Below, piece after piece: positions 50,635-62,408 of a stretch of DNA of 64,000 nt. Position numbers and translations under genes: made by a program. Every line of letters begins with the position of its first letter. The first letter of the stretch is position 1. Origin of the DNA: Acetobacteraceae bacterium AT-5844 (GTDB taxonomy: Bacteria; Pseudomonadota; Alphaproteobacteria; Acetobacterales; Acetobacteraceae); NCBI GenBank assembly GCA_000245075.1, contig JH599944.1:16305-80304 (forward strand), written 5' to 3'. The notes under the pieces were generated by a model, which did not search any database, was not told where the DNA came from, and saw only the letters and a program-made list of their open reading frames with translations.

Positions 50635-51210
50635 ATGAATTGCCGAGGCACTCTCCGCCGCGAGGTTGGCCGCGTTCGCTTCTCGTTCTATATCCTTCCG
50701 GTGCCCAGCCTCCGCCGCCTGACTCTCACCCTCTCCCTTTGCCTGCCGGTGGTGCTGGCCGCGCCTGCTGCCATGGCCGCCTGTGTGGACGCTGCCGGCC
50801 CCGGAGTGGACTGGCGGCGCTGCCTCCAGGACGGGAGGGAACTTCCGGGCGCCGACCTCTCCCGCGCCGTGCTGCGCGATGCCAGCTTCGTCCGGGCCCG
50901 CCTGCCGGGCGCCAAGCTCACCGGGGCCGATGCGCCGGATGTGCGCTTTACCTCGGCGGAACTGTCGGGCGTGGATTTCTCCGGTGCCACCCTGCGCAGC
51001 GCCGACTTTACCCGCGCCGTGCTACGGAATGCCTCGCTGGCGCGGGCGGATCTGCGGCAGGCACGCTTCTTCCGCGCCGATCTGCGTGGCGCCGACTTTA
51101 CGGGCGCCGAACTGGGAGGCGCCGATTTCCTGGGCGCGCAGTTGGGAGGCGCCCTCTGGGTGGATGGCCAGCGGCGCTGTGCTGACGATTCTGTAGGGGC
51201 CTGCCGGTAA
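50635..51210 (+). CDS. Secreted pentapeptide-repeat protein
   Basis: This 191-aa protein has an export signal after a basic start (LRRLTLTLSLCLPVVLAAPA, cleavage near AMA). The mature part has about 15 consecutive pentapeptides of the A(D/N)LXX type (GADLSRAVLRDASFVRARLP, ADFTGAELGGADFLGAQLGG), expected to form a right-handed quadrilateral helix. A Cys pair brackets the repeat (ACVDAA and RRCADD). AAGGA six bases upstream supports the ATG at 50635; a GTG at 50701 is possible. The function is unknown. Confidence 0.83.
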   Translation: MNCRGTLRREVGRVRFSFYILPVPSLRRLTLTLSLCLPVVLAAPAAMAACVDAAGPGVDWRRCLQDGRELPGADLSRAVLRDASFVRARLPGAKLTGADAPDVRFTSAELSGVDFSGATLRSADFTRAVLRNASLARADLRQARFFRADLRGADFTGAELGGADFLGAQLGGALWVDGQRRCADDSVGACR

Positions 51211-51211
51211 G

Positions 51212-53416
51212 ATGAGCGACTACCTGACCCGACTGAACCCCGAGCAGCGCGCGGCGGTCGAGACCATCGATGGCCCGCTGCTGGTGCTGGCCGGTGCGGG
51301 CACGGGCAAGACCCGGGTGCTGACCACCCGCTTCGCCCACATTCTGATGAGCCGCCGCGCCTTTCCCAACCAGGTGCTGGCCGTCACCTTCACCAACAAG
51401 GCGGCGCGGGAGATGCGGGAGCGTGTCTCCGCCATCCTTGGCCAGCCGGCCGAGGGGCTGTGGCTCGGCACCTTCCACGCCCTCTGCGCCCGCATGCTGC
51501 GGCGGAATGCGGAGCTGGTGGGGCTCACCAGCAACTTCACCATCCTCGACACCGACGACCAGATGCGTCTGCTGAAGCAGATCATGGCGGCCGAGAATAT
51601 CGACACCAAGCGGTGGACCCCGCAGGCCCTGATGGGCGCCATCCAGCGCTGGAAGGACCGCGGCCTGACGCCGGACCGTGTCACGGCCGCCGAGGATGTC
51701 GATTTCGCCAATGGCCGCGCGCGGGGGCTCTATGCCCAGTACCAACAGCGGCTGAAGGACGTGAATGCCGCCGATTTCGGCGACCTGCTGCTGCACATGA
51801 CGGAGATCCTGCGCACCCGCCCGGATGTGCTGGCCAATTACCACCGCATGTTCCGCTACATCCTGGTGGACGAGTACCAGGACACCAACACGGTCCAGTA
51901 TCTCTGGCTGCGCCTGCTGGCCCAGCGCCCGAACCCGGCAGAGCGGAACATCTGCTGCGTGGGCGATGACGACCAGTCGATCTATTCCTGGCGTGGGGCG
52001 GAGATCGAGAACATCCTGCGCTTCGAGAAGGATTTTCCCGGCGCGACCATTGTGCGGCTGGAGTCCAACTACCGCTCAACCCGCCCCATCCTCGGTGCCG
52101 CTTCCGGGTTGATCGCGCAGAACAGCGGGCGCCTCGGCAAGACGCTGCGCCCCGGCCGCAACGATGCGGATGGGGACAAGGTGCGCGTCATCTCCCTGTG
52201 GGACTCCGAGGAGGAGGCCCGCATGGTCGGCGAGCGGATCGAGCAGGCGCAGCGCCGCGGCCACAGCCTCTCCGAGATCGCCATCCTCGTCCGCACCGGC
52301 TCCCAGACGCGGGCCTTCGAGGAGCGGCTGATCACGCTCGGCGTGCCGTACCGCGTGGTCGGCGGCCAGAAATTCTACGAGCGCGCGGAAATCCGCGACG
52401 CCATGGCGTATCTGCGCGTGCTGAACCAGCCGGCGGATGATCTGGCCTTCGAGCGGATCGTCAACGTCCCGAAGCGCGGGCTGGGCGATACGGCCATCCG
52501 CGCCATGCATGAGCTGGCGCGCAGGGAGAGCAAGCCGCTGGTCACCGCCGCCTGGCGGATGATCGAGACCGGCGCGCTCAGGGCCAAGCCCAAGCAGGCG
52601 CTGCATGAATTGCTGGAAGGGTTCGCCCGCTGGCGCGCGCAGCTGCCGGCGGAGGGCCATGTCGTGGTCGCCGCCACCCTGCTGGACGAATCCGGCTACA
52701 CGGAGATGTGGAAGCAGGACAAGTCGCCGGAGGCCGCCGGGCGGCTGGACAATTTGAAGGAATTGCTGCGCGCCCTGGGCGAGTTCGAGACCCTCTCCGG
52801 CTTCCTGGAGCACGTCGCCCTCGTCATGGAGAATGACGAGAACGCCGAGGCTGACCGTGTCAGCCTCATGACCCTGCATGCCGCCAAGGGGCTGGAATTC
52901 GACATGGTCTTCCTCCCCGGTTGGGAGGAGGGGCTGTTCCCCCACCAGCGCGCGCTGGATGAGAGCGGGGAGAAGGGGCTCGAGGAAGAGCGGCGCCTGG
53001 CCTATGTCGGCATCACCCGGGCGCGGCAGCGGGCCATCATCAGCTATGCCGCCAACCGGCGCATTTATGCCAACTGGTCCAGCGCGGTGCCGAGCCGGTT
53101 CCTGGACGAGCTGCCGGAAGAGCATATCCAGCGCGAAGGCGCCGCCGGGGCGCACCGCTCCCGCATGGCCAGCCAGCCTTCCGCCTTTTCCGGCCAGTTC
53201 CCCCTGATCGCCCGCAAGCCGCGCGTCATCGAGGCGGGCGCGTGGGAGGTGGCGGAACGCCCTGCGCGCACGGCGAGTATTCCGGTTGGGCAGCGGGTAT
53301 TTCACCAGAAATTCGGCTATGGCCACGTGATCGCCGCCGAGGACAACAAGCTGGACGTGGAGTTCGAGCATGCCGGCCGTAAGCGCGTGATCGACACTTT
53401 CGTGGAAAAAGCTTGA
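51212..53416 (+). CDS. ATP-dependent DNA helicase, UvrD/PcrA family
   Basis: This 734-aa superfamily 1A helicase unwinds DNA 3' to 5' in repair and replication restart. Motifs in order: LVLAGAGTGKTRVLTTRFAH (I), AVTFTNKAAREMRERV (Ia), ILVDEYQDTNTVQYLWLRLL (II), VGDDDQSIYSWRGAEIENIL (III), LESNYRSTRPIL (IV), LMTLHAAKGLEFDMVFLPGW (V) and YVGITRARQRAIISYA (VI). The C-terminal QRVFHQKFGYGHVIAAEDNK is the tudor-like tail of UvrD/PcrA that contacts RNA polymerase. It begins 1 base after the pentapeptide gene and ends within the prmA start. Confidence 0.95.
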   Translation: MSDYLTRLNPEQRAAVETIDGPLLVLAGAGTGKTRVLTTRFAHILMSRRAFPNQVLAVTFTNKAAREMRERVSAILGQPAEGLWLGTFHALCARMLRRNAELVGLTSNFTILDTDDQMRLLKQIMAAENIDTKRWTPQALMGAIQRWKDRGLTPDRVTAAEDVDFANGRARGLYAQYQQRLKDVNAADFGDLLLHMTEILRTRPDVLANYHRMFRYILVDEYQDTNTVQYLWLRLLAQRPNPAERNICCVGDDDQSIYSWRGAEIENILRFEKDFPGATIVRLESNYRSTRPILGAASGLIAQNSGRLGKTLRPGRNDADGDKVRVISLWDSEEEARMVGERIEQAQRRGHSLSEIAILVRTGSQTRAFEERLITLGVPYRVVGGQKFYERAEIRDAMAYLRVLNQPADDLAFERIVNVPKRGLGDTAIRAMHELARRESKPLVTAAWRMIETGALRAKPKQALHELLEGFARWRAQLPAEGHVVVAATLLDESGYTEMWKQDKSPEAAGRLDNLKELLRALGEFETLSGFLEHVALVMENDENAEADRVSLMTLHAAKGLEFDMVFLPGWEEGLFPHQRALDESGEKGLEEERRLAYVGITRARQRAIISYAANRRIYANWSSAVPSRFLDELPEEHIQREGAAGAHRSRMASQPSAFSGQFPLIARKPRVIEAGAWEVAERPARTASIPVGQRVFHQKFGYGHVIAAEDNKLDVEFEHAGRKRVIDTFVEKA

Positions 53417-54321
53417 TGAACCAGGGCCTGACCAACCGCCGCCATGCGCAACTGCTGGAAACGCTGACGCTGGATGGCCTGCCGGAACACGCCGTGCCGG
53501 CCTTCGAGGCGGCGCTGGAAACTGTCTGCGCCACGGTTGGCTATTTCAAGGACGACCCGACCGACACCTGGCGCCTGGAAGGCGTGCGGGAAGTCGGCGT
53601 CGGCGACGATGAGCTGATGCCCGCCCTGGTGCTCGCCAGCGCGATGACCGGCATCGAGGCGCCGGAACTGCAACGCGCGCCCGTCGAGGCCGAGGGCTGG
53701 CTGGCCCGTACGGTGGAAGCCTTCCCGGAGCAGGAGATCGGCGGCCGGTTCGTCATCCGCCCCACTCATGTGCCGGACCCGGTGACTTACGGGAAAATCG
53801 TGCTGAAGCTGGATGCCGGCGTGGCTTTCGGCTCGGGCGAGCATGGCTCCACCCGGGGTTGCCTGATCGGGTTCGAGGGCATGGCGCACCGGCGCCCGCG
53901 CCGCATTCTGGATATCGGCACGGGTTCCGGCATTCTGGCGATGGCGGCGGTGAAGCAGCTGAAGCGCCGCGTTCTGGCCACGGATATCGAGCCCTGGAGC
54001 GTCCGCATCACCGCCGAGAATGCGAAGATGAACGGGCTGCGGAACATGCTCCGCGCCAAGCTGGCCGATGGCTGGCGCCACCCGGCCGTGCATGGCGGGC
54101 GCTACGACCTGGTTTTCGCGAATATTCTGGCGCGTCCCCTCTGCGCCATGGCGAAGGATCTGGGCGACCATCTGGCGCCGGGCGGCACCGCCATCCTGGC
54201 GGGCCTGCTGGGCACCCAGGTGCGCATGGTGCTGGCCGCGCATCGCCGCGCCGGCATGGTGCTGGAGCGCCGGATCGATCAGGGCGCGTGGTCGGCGCTG
54301 GTGCTGCGGAAGCGGGGGTAA
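53416..54321 (+). CDS. prmA: Ribosomal protein L11 methyltransferase
   Basis: This 301-aa enzyme methylates ribosomal protein L11 with S-adenosylmethionine. The substrate-recognition domain fills residues 1-110 and the Rossmann domain follows: DAGVAFGSGEHGSTRGCLIG, ILDIGTGSGILAMAAVKQLK (SAM loop), VLATDIEPWSVRITAENAKM, and DLVFANILARPLCAM, which carries the NI-L-A/P-x-P-type motif of this family. The ATG overlaps the helicase stop (TGATG). L11 methylation is not essential in most bacteria. Confidence 0.94.
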   Translation: MNQGLTNRRHAQLLETLTLDGLPEHAVPAFEAALETVCATVGYFKDDPTDTWRLEGVREVGVGDDELMPALVLASAMTGIEAPELQRAPVEAEGWLARTVEAFPEQEIGGRFVIRPTHVPDPVTYGKIVLKLDAGVAFGSGEHGSTRGCLIGFEGMAHRRPRRILDIGTGSGILAMAAVKQLKRRVLATDIEPWSVRITAENAKMNGLRNMLRAKLADGWRHPAVHGGRYDLVFANILARPLCAMAKDLGDHLAPGGTAILAGLLGTQVRMVLAAHRRAGMVLERRIDQGAWSALVLRKRG

Positions 54322-54497
54322 AGCGGAGCCCCAAAAGGGGGATCGCCCCGCCGCCCGGGGTTCTGGGGCGACAGGGCGATCAAACCGAAGCGGCGTTGGG
54401 GGGAGGGGGAGTAGTGAGGAGCGCCGCCCCGGTAACTGGTCTCTGCACTAACAACCAGAGCGTAAGACCCAGGTTGCGTACAGGACCATAAAAAAAC

Positions 54498-54839
54498 TCA
54501 GGCCGCGATGCGGGTAGACCGGAAGGTCACCTCGACCTGACCCTTTTCAGCCTTGGGCTTCTGGGCGGGCAGGGCGTGGATCGTGGCGCTGGGGCGATCC
54601 AGCGGCATGTCGAACACGCGAGGGATATCGCCGCGGCTCAGGCCGATATCGGCCAGTTCGCGGTCGGTCAGCATCGACAGCTCATCCATGACGCGGCGGC
54701 GGCGCGGATACTCGGCGATGGCGCGGAAAACGTTGCGGAACCACTGGCCGATCTTCGCGTCGCGCTCACGAATGGCGTCCTGACGAACGAGTTCGATGGC
54801 AGCGGCGTTAGCGGAGGGGGCAGAGAACCGGGCGGTCAT
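54498..54839 (-). CDS. DUF1127 domain-containing protein
   Basis: This 113-aa protein contains a DUF1127 motif at residues 40-75 (WFRNVFRAIAEYPRRRRVMD and ELSMLTDRELADIGLSRGDI). Such proteins are common in alphaproteobacteria, where small members bind RNA or influence phosphate and stress responses. This one is longer than the 45-50-aa small forms, and both flanks are extended. The stop is followed directly by seven T residues on the minus strand, which may serve transcription termination. The chosen ATG at 54839 fits the family-like start; the frame is open upstream. Confidence 0.85.
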   Translation of the reverse strand: MTARFSAPSANAAAIELVRQDAIRERDAKIGQWFRNVFRAIAEYPRRRRVMDELSMLTDRELADIGLSRGDIPRVFDMPLDRPSATIHALPAQKPKAEKGQVEVTFRSTRIAA

Positions 54840-55029
54840 GATGTGTTGCGTTCCAATATCGCTTGGGGTCGGTCTGCGGTGTTCGGCTCGTGCCGTTCCG
54901 CCCGCCCTCTTGCGTTGGCGCTTAGATACTCTTTTCCTGACAAAGGAGTAGCGCCGCGCGGGTAGCTTAGCCATGCGTCAAGCGCATTGATACCTATGTA
55001 AACATGTCCTTAACGGGAACCTCATAAAA

Positions 55030-56811
55030 ATGACACAAGCGGGGCCTTCCGCGCATCATTTGGTCGCCTTGCGGCAAAGCCTCCCAGGACTGGGGGTGGA
55101 TGGGGTGTTAATTCCCCGCAGCGATGAGTTCCTGGGGGAGTATGTTCCGCCAAGCTCTGAGCGTCTTGCATGGCTGAGCGGCTTTACGGGATCGGCGGGC
55201 ATGGCCATCGTGCTGGCTGATCGCGCGGCCGTGTTCACCGATGGCCGCTACACCACCCAGGTGGCCGCGCAGACGGACCCCGCGCTATGGGAACGGCGCC
55301 ATCTGATCGAGCAGCCACCGCAGGAATGGCTGGCCGAGCACGCCGCCGGGTTGCGGATCGGTTACGACCCGCGCCTGCACCCGCAATCGGCTATCGACCG
55401 TCTCGCCGGCTCCGGGGCGGTGCTCGTGCCGCTGACGGCTAATCCGATCGACGACATCTGGGAAAATCGGCCGGCACCGCCGCAGGCCCCCGCCGTGCCG
55501 CAGCCAGCCGAATATGCTGGCCTCTCCAGCGCCGAGAAGCGCGCCGCTGCCGCCACCTCGCTGAAGGATGCGGGGGAGGATGCCGCCGTGCTGGCCGATG
55601 CCCATTCCGTGGCGTGGCTGCTCAACATTCGTGGCGGCGACCTCGCCCACACGCCCCTGGCCCTGGGCAGCGCCGTGCTGCACGTGAATGGCGAGGTGGA
55701 TCTGTTCATGGAGCCCGCCAAGATCGGCCCCGCCACCCGGGAGCATCTGGGCAACCACGTTGCCATTCACGCCCCGGGCGAACTGGGAGAGCGGCTGGCG
55801 AAGCTCGGCGGCCGCACGGTGCGGGTGGACCCGGACCTTACCCCCGTCTGGTACGCGGCCACGCTTCGCGAAGCCGGCGCGCGCCTGACCCAGGGCGAGG
55901 ACCCGGTGCGCCTGCCACGCGCCTGCAAGAATCCGGTGGAACAGGCGGGAAGCCGGGCCGCGCATCGGCGGGATGCCGTCGCCGTGGCGCGCTTCCTGGC
56001 CTGGTTCGATGCCGAGGCGCCGAAAGGGCAGTTGACCGAGATCTCGGCCGCGGAGCGCCTGCTGGCCTTCCGGGCCGAGCTGCCCATGTTCAAGGCAGAG
56101 AGCTTCCCCGCCATTTCGGGGGCGGGCGAGAACGGCGCCATCATCCACTACCGGGCCCTGCCGGAGACCGCCCGGCCTATCCGCGCCAACGAATGCTACC
56201 TCATCGATAGTGGCGCCCAGTTCACAGACGGCACCACCGACATCACCCGCACACTCTGGACCGGCTCCGGGGCGCCGCCTGCCGAGCTGGTGGCACGTTA
56301 TACAAGAGTGCTGCGCGGGCATGTCGCGCTCTCCACGCTGCGCTTTCCGCAGGGTGCGGCCGGCCCGCATCTGGATGCGGTGGCGCGCCGCCCCCTCTGG
56401 GATGCCGGGCTCGATTACGACCACGGCACGGGCCATGGCGTCGGCAGCTTCCTCTCCGTGCATGAGGGGCCGGTGGCGTTCAGCCGCGCGGCGAAGCCGG
56501 TGCCGTTGCGGGAGGGGATGATCCTTTCCAACGAGCCGGGCTTCTACCTGCCGGGCCATTACGGCATCCGCATCGAGAACCTGTTGCTGACGCGCGCCGC
56601 GCCGCCACAGCCGGGCCAGGCCAAGCCCTTCCTGGAGTTCGAGACGCTGACCCTTGCCCCCTACGACCGCCGGCTGATCGAGTTGGAGCAGCTTTCTCCT
56701 GCCGAGCGCGCCTGGATCGACGCCTATCACGCCCGGGTGCTGCGCGAGGTCGGGCCTTCACTGGACGCCGCGACGGCATCCTGGCTGGCGGCGGCCTGCG
56801 CCCCGCTATGA
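55030..56811 (+). CDS. Xaa-Pro aminopeptidase (M24B, aminopeptidase P type)
   Basis: This 593-aa metallopeptidase removes N-terminal residues preceding proline. It has the three-domain layout of the large APP form: creatinase-type N-domain with FTGSAGMAIVLADRAAVFTD near residue 55, a middle domain beginning near 170, and the catalytic pita-bread domain from about 320. Metal ligands sit in YLIDSGAQFTDGTTDITRTL (two Asp), GTGHGVGSFLSVHEGP (His), ILSNEPGFYLPGHYGIRIEN (two Glu). The length exceeds the 440-aa E. coli PepP and is like eukaryotic cytosolic APP. Its stop overlaps the next start (ATGA). Confidence 0.93.
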   Translation: MTQAGPSAHHLVALRQSLPGLGVDGVLIPRSDEFLGEYVPPSSERLAWLSGFTGSAGMAIVLADRAAVFTDGRYTTQVAAQTDPALWERRHLIEQPPQEWLAEHAAGLRIGYDPRLHPQSAIDRLAGSGAVLVPLTANPIDDIWENRPAPPQAPAVPQPAEYAGLSSAEKRAAAATSLKDAGEDAAVLADAHSVAWLLNIRGGDLAHTPLALGSAVLHVNGEVDLFMEPAKIGPATREHLGNHVAIHAPGELGERLAKLGGRTVRVDPDLTPVWYAATLREAGARLTQGEDPVRLPRACKNPVEQAGSRAAHRRDAVAVARFLAWFDAEAPKGQLTEISAAERLLAFRAELPMFKAESFPAISGAGENGAIIHYRALPETARPIRANECYLIDSGAQFTDGTTDITRTLWTGSGAPPAELVARYTRVLRGHVALSTLRFPQGAAGPHLDAVARRPLWDAGLDYDHGTGHGVGSFLSVHEGPVAFSRAAKPVPLREGMILSNEPGFYLPGHYGIRIENLLLTRAAPPQPGQAKPFLEFETLTLAPYDRRLIELEQLSPAERAWIDAYHARVLREVGPSLDAATASWLAAACAPL

Positions 56812-57641
56812 ATCTCCCGGAGCCGATGCCGGCCCTGTCTGGCCGGCGCGTCCTTCTGGCCTATGGACTCGCGGGCGAGGCCATCGCGCGGCTCTCGGTG
56901 GTCGGCTTCGACTACATGGGCACGCAACTGGCCTGGTTGCGTGCCTGCGGCGCCAAGGCGGAGGTCGTGGCGCTGCCGACCGCCGCCGCGGTGGAGGATA
57001 ACGCAACACTCCTGGCCAAGGCCCTCACGGCGGAGGCTGAGCCATGTTTGCTACTGTCCCATAGCAAGGGAGGGCTCGAATCCCTCTCCGCCCTGCTTCG
57101 GCCCGGCGTGGCGGCGCATTGCGCGGCCTTCCTGGCACTGCAATCGCCTTTCTACGGCTCGCCAGTGGCAGATGCCTTGCTGCACTCGCCGGGTTTCCAT
57201 GGAGCGGCGCGGCGGCTGGCGCAGCTTCTGCGCGTAGGCAGCGGCGCCGGGCTGGTCGATCTCACCAGCGCCGTCCGCACCGCCTGGATGGAAGAGCGGG
57301 CCGCGCAGATTGCGGCGCTGACCAGCCTGCTGCCCGTATTGTGCGTCGCCAGCCAGGTGAAGCGGGACACCGCGGTGGGGCCGGACCGACGCTATCTGCC
57401 CCTGGCGGAGTGGCTGGAGCGGCGGGGCGCGGGCGCCAATGACGGACTGGTGCCTGTTGCTTCCGCCCTGCTGCCTGGTGCGCGGCACTGGGTGCTGAAC
57501 GCCAGCCACCGCGCCCTGGTCTCCTCGGGCGAGGGGCGAGACCCTGTCGGCGTGCTGCGCCAGGCGCTGGAAGCAATGCTGGCGGCCAGCACGGCCCTTC
57601 CGGCGTCAGGCCAGGGGGAGGGGACCCTCCCCTCCGCATGA
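56808..57641 (+). CDS. Alpha/beta hydrolase-like protein
   Basis: This 277-aa protein has a lipase-like pattern: VLLAYGLAGEAIARLSVVGF near the start, nucleophile elbow LLLSHSKGGLESLSALLRPG with Ser near residue 84, an Asp in GAGANDGLVPVASALLPGAR near 214, and a His in HWVLNASHRALVSSGE near 232. These could form a Ser-Asp-His triad. No closer family is recognised and no export signal is seen. It is translationally coupled to the aminopeptidase gene upstream and converges with ligA, 3 bases apart. Confidence 0.78.
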   Translation: MNLPEPMPALSGRRVLLAYGLAGEAIARLSVVGFDYMGTQLAWLRACGAKAEVVALPTAAAVEDNATLLAKALTAEAEPCLLLSHSKGGLESLSALLRPGVAAHCAAFLALQSPFYGSPVADALLHSPGFHGAARRLAQLLRVGSGAGLVDLTSAVRTAWMEERAAQIAALTSLLPVLCVASQVKRDTAVGPDRRYLPLAEWLERRGAGANDGLVPVASALLPGARHWVLNASHRALVSSGEGRDPVGVLRQALEAMLAASTALPASGQGEGTLPSA

Positions 57642-57644
57642 GGC

Positions 57645-59819
<2,175 letters not shown>

Positions 59820-61499
59820 TCAGACGGTTCCGTCCAGCAGACTGTCGGCGGCGGCACGCGCCGCCTCGGTCACGGTTTCGCCGGCCAGCATCCGGGCCAG
59901 CTCTTCCCGCCGCGCCGTATCATCTAGCGGCTCCACTCGCGTCTCGGCCCGGTCGTTCCGGATGCCCTTGGCCACGCGGAGATGCTGGGCGCCACGCGCC
60001 GCCACCTGCGGGCTGTGCGTCACCACCAGCACCTGCAAGCGCTCTGCCACCCGGGCCAGCCGGTCGCCCACCGCGGCGGCGGTGGCGCCGCCGACGCCGC
60101 TATCCACCTCGTCGAACACCAGTGTCGGCACGGGCGAGCCGCGTGCCAGCACGACCTTGAGGGCCAGCATGAGGCGCGACAACTCGCCGCCCGAGGCGAT
60201 CTTCTCAAGTTGCCCCGGCTTTTGGCCCGGGTTGGTGGAGACGAGGAAGATGATGCGGTCCAGCCCATCGCTGGCCCAGCCCCGCTCGTCCTTGCGCTCG
60301 ATGCTGATATGCAGCCGCGCCCGCTCCAGCTTCAGCGGCTTCAGCTCGCGCGCGACCGCCTCTTCCAGCTTGCCGGCGGTGGCGCGGCGAGTGGCGGAAA
60401 GTGCCTGCGCCACTTCCAGATAGCGTGCCTTGGCAGCAGCGGCGGCGGCTTCCAGCGCCGTGGCGCGCTCGGCGCCGGCATCCAGCGCGGAAAGGCGGGA
60501 TTTCAGGTCACGCAGCAGGGCCGGCAGTTCCACCACCGGCACGGCGTGCTTCCGGCCGGCGGCACGCAGGGCGAAGAGCCGCTCTTCCACAGCCTCCAAC
60601 CGGCGTGGGTCCGGGGCGATGCCGGCGGAAAGGCGCTCGAGCAGCCCTTCGGCCTCTGCGAGTGCATCCTGGGCCTGCCCCAGCGCGGCAATGGCGGGGG
60701 CGGCTTCCTCATTGGGAGCCGGCAGGCGCTCCAGCGCGCGCACCGCGTTGCGCAGGGCCGCCGCCGGGCTGCCTCCGCCGCGCCGGTCCCGCGGCTGCAG
60801 TTCGGACAGGGCAGCGGCCACGGCTTCCGCCCGGCGCTCGCCCTGCTGCATGGTCTGGCGCTCTTCGGCGAGCGAATCCTCCTCGCCTTCCTCCGGGGCA
60901 AGGGTGTCCAGCTCGCCGACGGCGTGGCGCAGCCATTCCTCATCCCGCTGGGCGCTGGCGATGGCTTCGCGCGCCTCGGCCAGTTCGCGCTCGGCATTGC
61001 GCCAGGCGCGGAACGCCTCGCTGACGCCGGAGCGCGCGGCTTCCAGCCCGCCGAAGGCATCCAGCAGCCCGGCATGGGTCGCGGGGTCCGCGAGTCCTAC
61101 CTGATCATGCTGGCCCTGGACCTCCACCAGCAGTGCCCCGAGCCGCCGCAACAGCCCCACGCCCACCGGCTCGTCATTGACGAAGGCGCGGGAGCGGCCA
61201 TCGGCCTGGACGACGCGGCGAAGGACAAGCTCATCCTCTGCCTCGATGCCCTGTTCGGAAAGCAGGGCCTGGGCGGGGTGGCTGGGAGAGAGGTGGAAGC
61301 TGGCCACTACCGAGGCCTGGGATTGTCCGGCCCGCACCATCCCGGCCTCGGCCCTCTGGCCGAGGGCGAGTCCGAGGCTGTCGAGCAGGATGGATTTGCC
61401 GGCGCCTGTCTCGCCCGTCAGCACCGTAAGCCCGGCGCCGAGGGCAAGATCCAGCCGTTCAATCAGAACGACATCGCGGATGGCCAGCGAGACCAGCAT
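59820..61499 (-). CDS. recN: DNA repair protein RecN
   Basis: This 559-aa SMC-like ATPase acts in recombinational repair of double-strand breaks. The Walker A GETGAGKSILLDSLG lies at residues 30-44. Two coiled-coil arms flank a hinge (the first around AFRAWRNAERELAEAREAIA, the second around ERATALEAAAAAAKARYLEV). The C-terminal half has the signature SGGELSRLMLALKVVLARG and Walker B LVFDEVDSGVGGATAAAVGD. It lies between bamD and ligA with short gaps, as is common in this order of bacteria. Confidence 0.95.
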   Translation of the reverse strand: MLVSLAIRDVVLIERLDLALGAGLTVLTGETGAGKSILLDSLGLALGQRAEAGMVRAGQSQASVVASFHLSPSHPAQALLSEQGIEAEDELVLRRVVQADGRSRAFVNDEPVGVGLLRRLGALLVEVQGQHDQVGLADPATHAGLLDAFGGLEAARSGVSEAFRAWRNAERELAEAREAIASAQRDEEWLRHAVGELDTLAPEEGEEDSLAEERQTMQQGERRAEAVAAALSELQPRDRRGGGSPAAALRNAVRALERLPAPNEEAAPAIAALGQAQDALAEAEGLLERLSAGIAPDPRRLEAVEERLFALRAAGRKHAVPVVELPALLRDLKSRLSALDAGAERATALEAAAAAAKARYLEVAQALSATRRATAGKLEEAVARELKPLKLERARLHISIERKDERGWASDGLDRIIFLVSTNPGQKPGQLEKIASGGELSRLMLALKVVLARGSPVPTLVFDEVDSGVGGATAAAVGDRLARVAERLQVLVVTHSPQVAARGAQHLRVAKGIRNDRAETRVEPLDDTARREELARMLAGETVTEAARAAADSLLDGTV

Positions 61500-61508
61500 A
61501 CGCCGGCC

Positions 61509-62351
61509 TCAGAAGATCCAGTCGAGGCTGCGGCGGACGAAGCCGGGCCGATCAGCCGCGGGGACGCTTCCATCCACCAGCAGAGCGTAGGAATCCTGAT
61601 ACCAGGGGTTGCCGGGGTAGTTGTGGCCCAGCACGCTGGCCGTCTTCCGCGCCTCATCGACCAGGCCAAGAGAGAGGTAGATCTCCGTCAGGCGGTGCAG
61701 GGCTTCCGGCACATGGTTGGTGGTCTGGTACTCCTCCACCACCCGGCGGAAGCGGCCGATGGCGGCCTGCGGCAGCCCACGGCTCTGGTAGAACCGGCCG
61801 ACATTCATCTCACGCCCGGCCAGATGGTCGCGTGCGAGGTCGATCTTCAGCGCGGCGTCGCGGGCATAGGCGCTGTCCGGGAAGCGGTTCACGACTTCCT
61901 GGAGCTGGGCGAGGGCCTGCTCCGTACCCTTCTGGTCACGCTCGGAGTCGACGATCTGCTCGTAGTAGCAAAGAGCCCGCAGATAATAGGCGTAGGCGAT
62001 ATCGCGGTGGCCGGGGTGCAGCTCGATAAAGCGGTTCAGGCCGCCGATGGCCTCGATGTAGCGGTTCCGCATGTAGTCGGAATAGGCCGACATCAGCGAG
62101 GCCTGGGTGGCCCAGGTGGAGTAGGGGTGTTCCCGCTCCACGGCGTCGAAGAACTCCTTCGCCTCCTGGTATTCCTCCTGTTTCAGGGAATCCATCCCCG
62201 CGGCGTAGAGGGCCTCGGGCGTCTGGGCCGCGAATTCGGGCCGCGGCGTCAGGGAGGAGGTTTTACCATCCCACTGGCTGCAGGCGCCGAGCCAGAGCGG
62301 CGCGGCGAGCAGGAGGGTGAGGCGGAGGGAGCGGTTGAGGGAGATGCGCAT
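61509..62351 (-). CDS. bamD: Outer-membrane protein assembly factor BamD
   Basis: This 280-aa lipoprotein is part of the BAM complex that inserts beta-barrel proteins. The signal MRISLNRSLRLTLLLAAPLW ends in an LGAC lipobox near residue 24. The rest is a row of TPR repeats: LYAAGMDSLKQEEYQEAKEF, STWATQASLMSAYSDYMRNR, YYLRALCYYEQIVDSERDQK and YARDAALKIDLARDHLAGRE. Length and spacing match BamD/ComL. It lies between lpxC and recN. Confidence 0.95.
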   Translation of the reverse strand: MRISLNRSLRLTLLLAAPLWLGACSQWDGKTSSLTPRPEFAAQTPEALYAAGMDSLKQEEYQEAKEFFDAVEREHPYSTWATQASLMSAYSDYMRNRYIEAIGGLNRFIELHPGHRDIAYAYYLRALCYYEQIVDSERDQKGTEQALAQLQEVVNRFPDSAYARDAALKIDLARDHLAGREMNVGRFYQSRGLPQAAIGRFRRVVEEYQTTNHVPEALHRLTEIYLSLGLVDEARKTASVLGHNYPGNPWYQDSYALLVDGSVPAADRPGFVRRSLDWIF

Positions 62352-62408
62352 CGCGCCGGCTCTATATCACGCTGCGCGGGGCAGCGGCCAGAGGGGGAGA
62401 GTTAAGCC

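Noticed and set aside
53413..53415. A TTG start for prmA three bases before the ATG
   Set aside because: The ATG at 53416 overlaps the helicase stop as TGATG and is the more efficient and usual start.
54322..54420. An intrinsic terminator after prmA (CCCC-AAAA-GGGG and nearby G/C runs)
   Set aside because: The stem is only four or five bases, alternative pairings abound, and no T-run follows.
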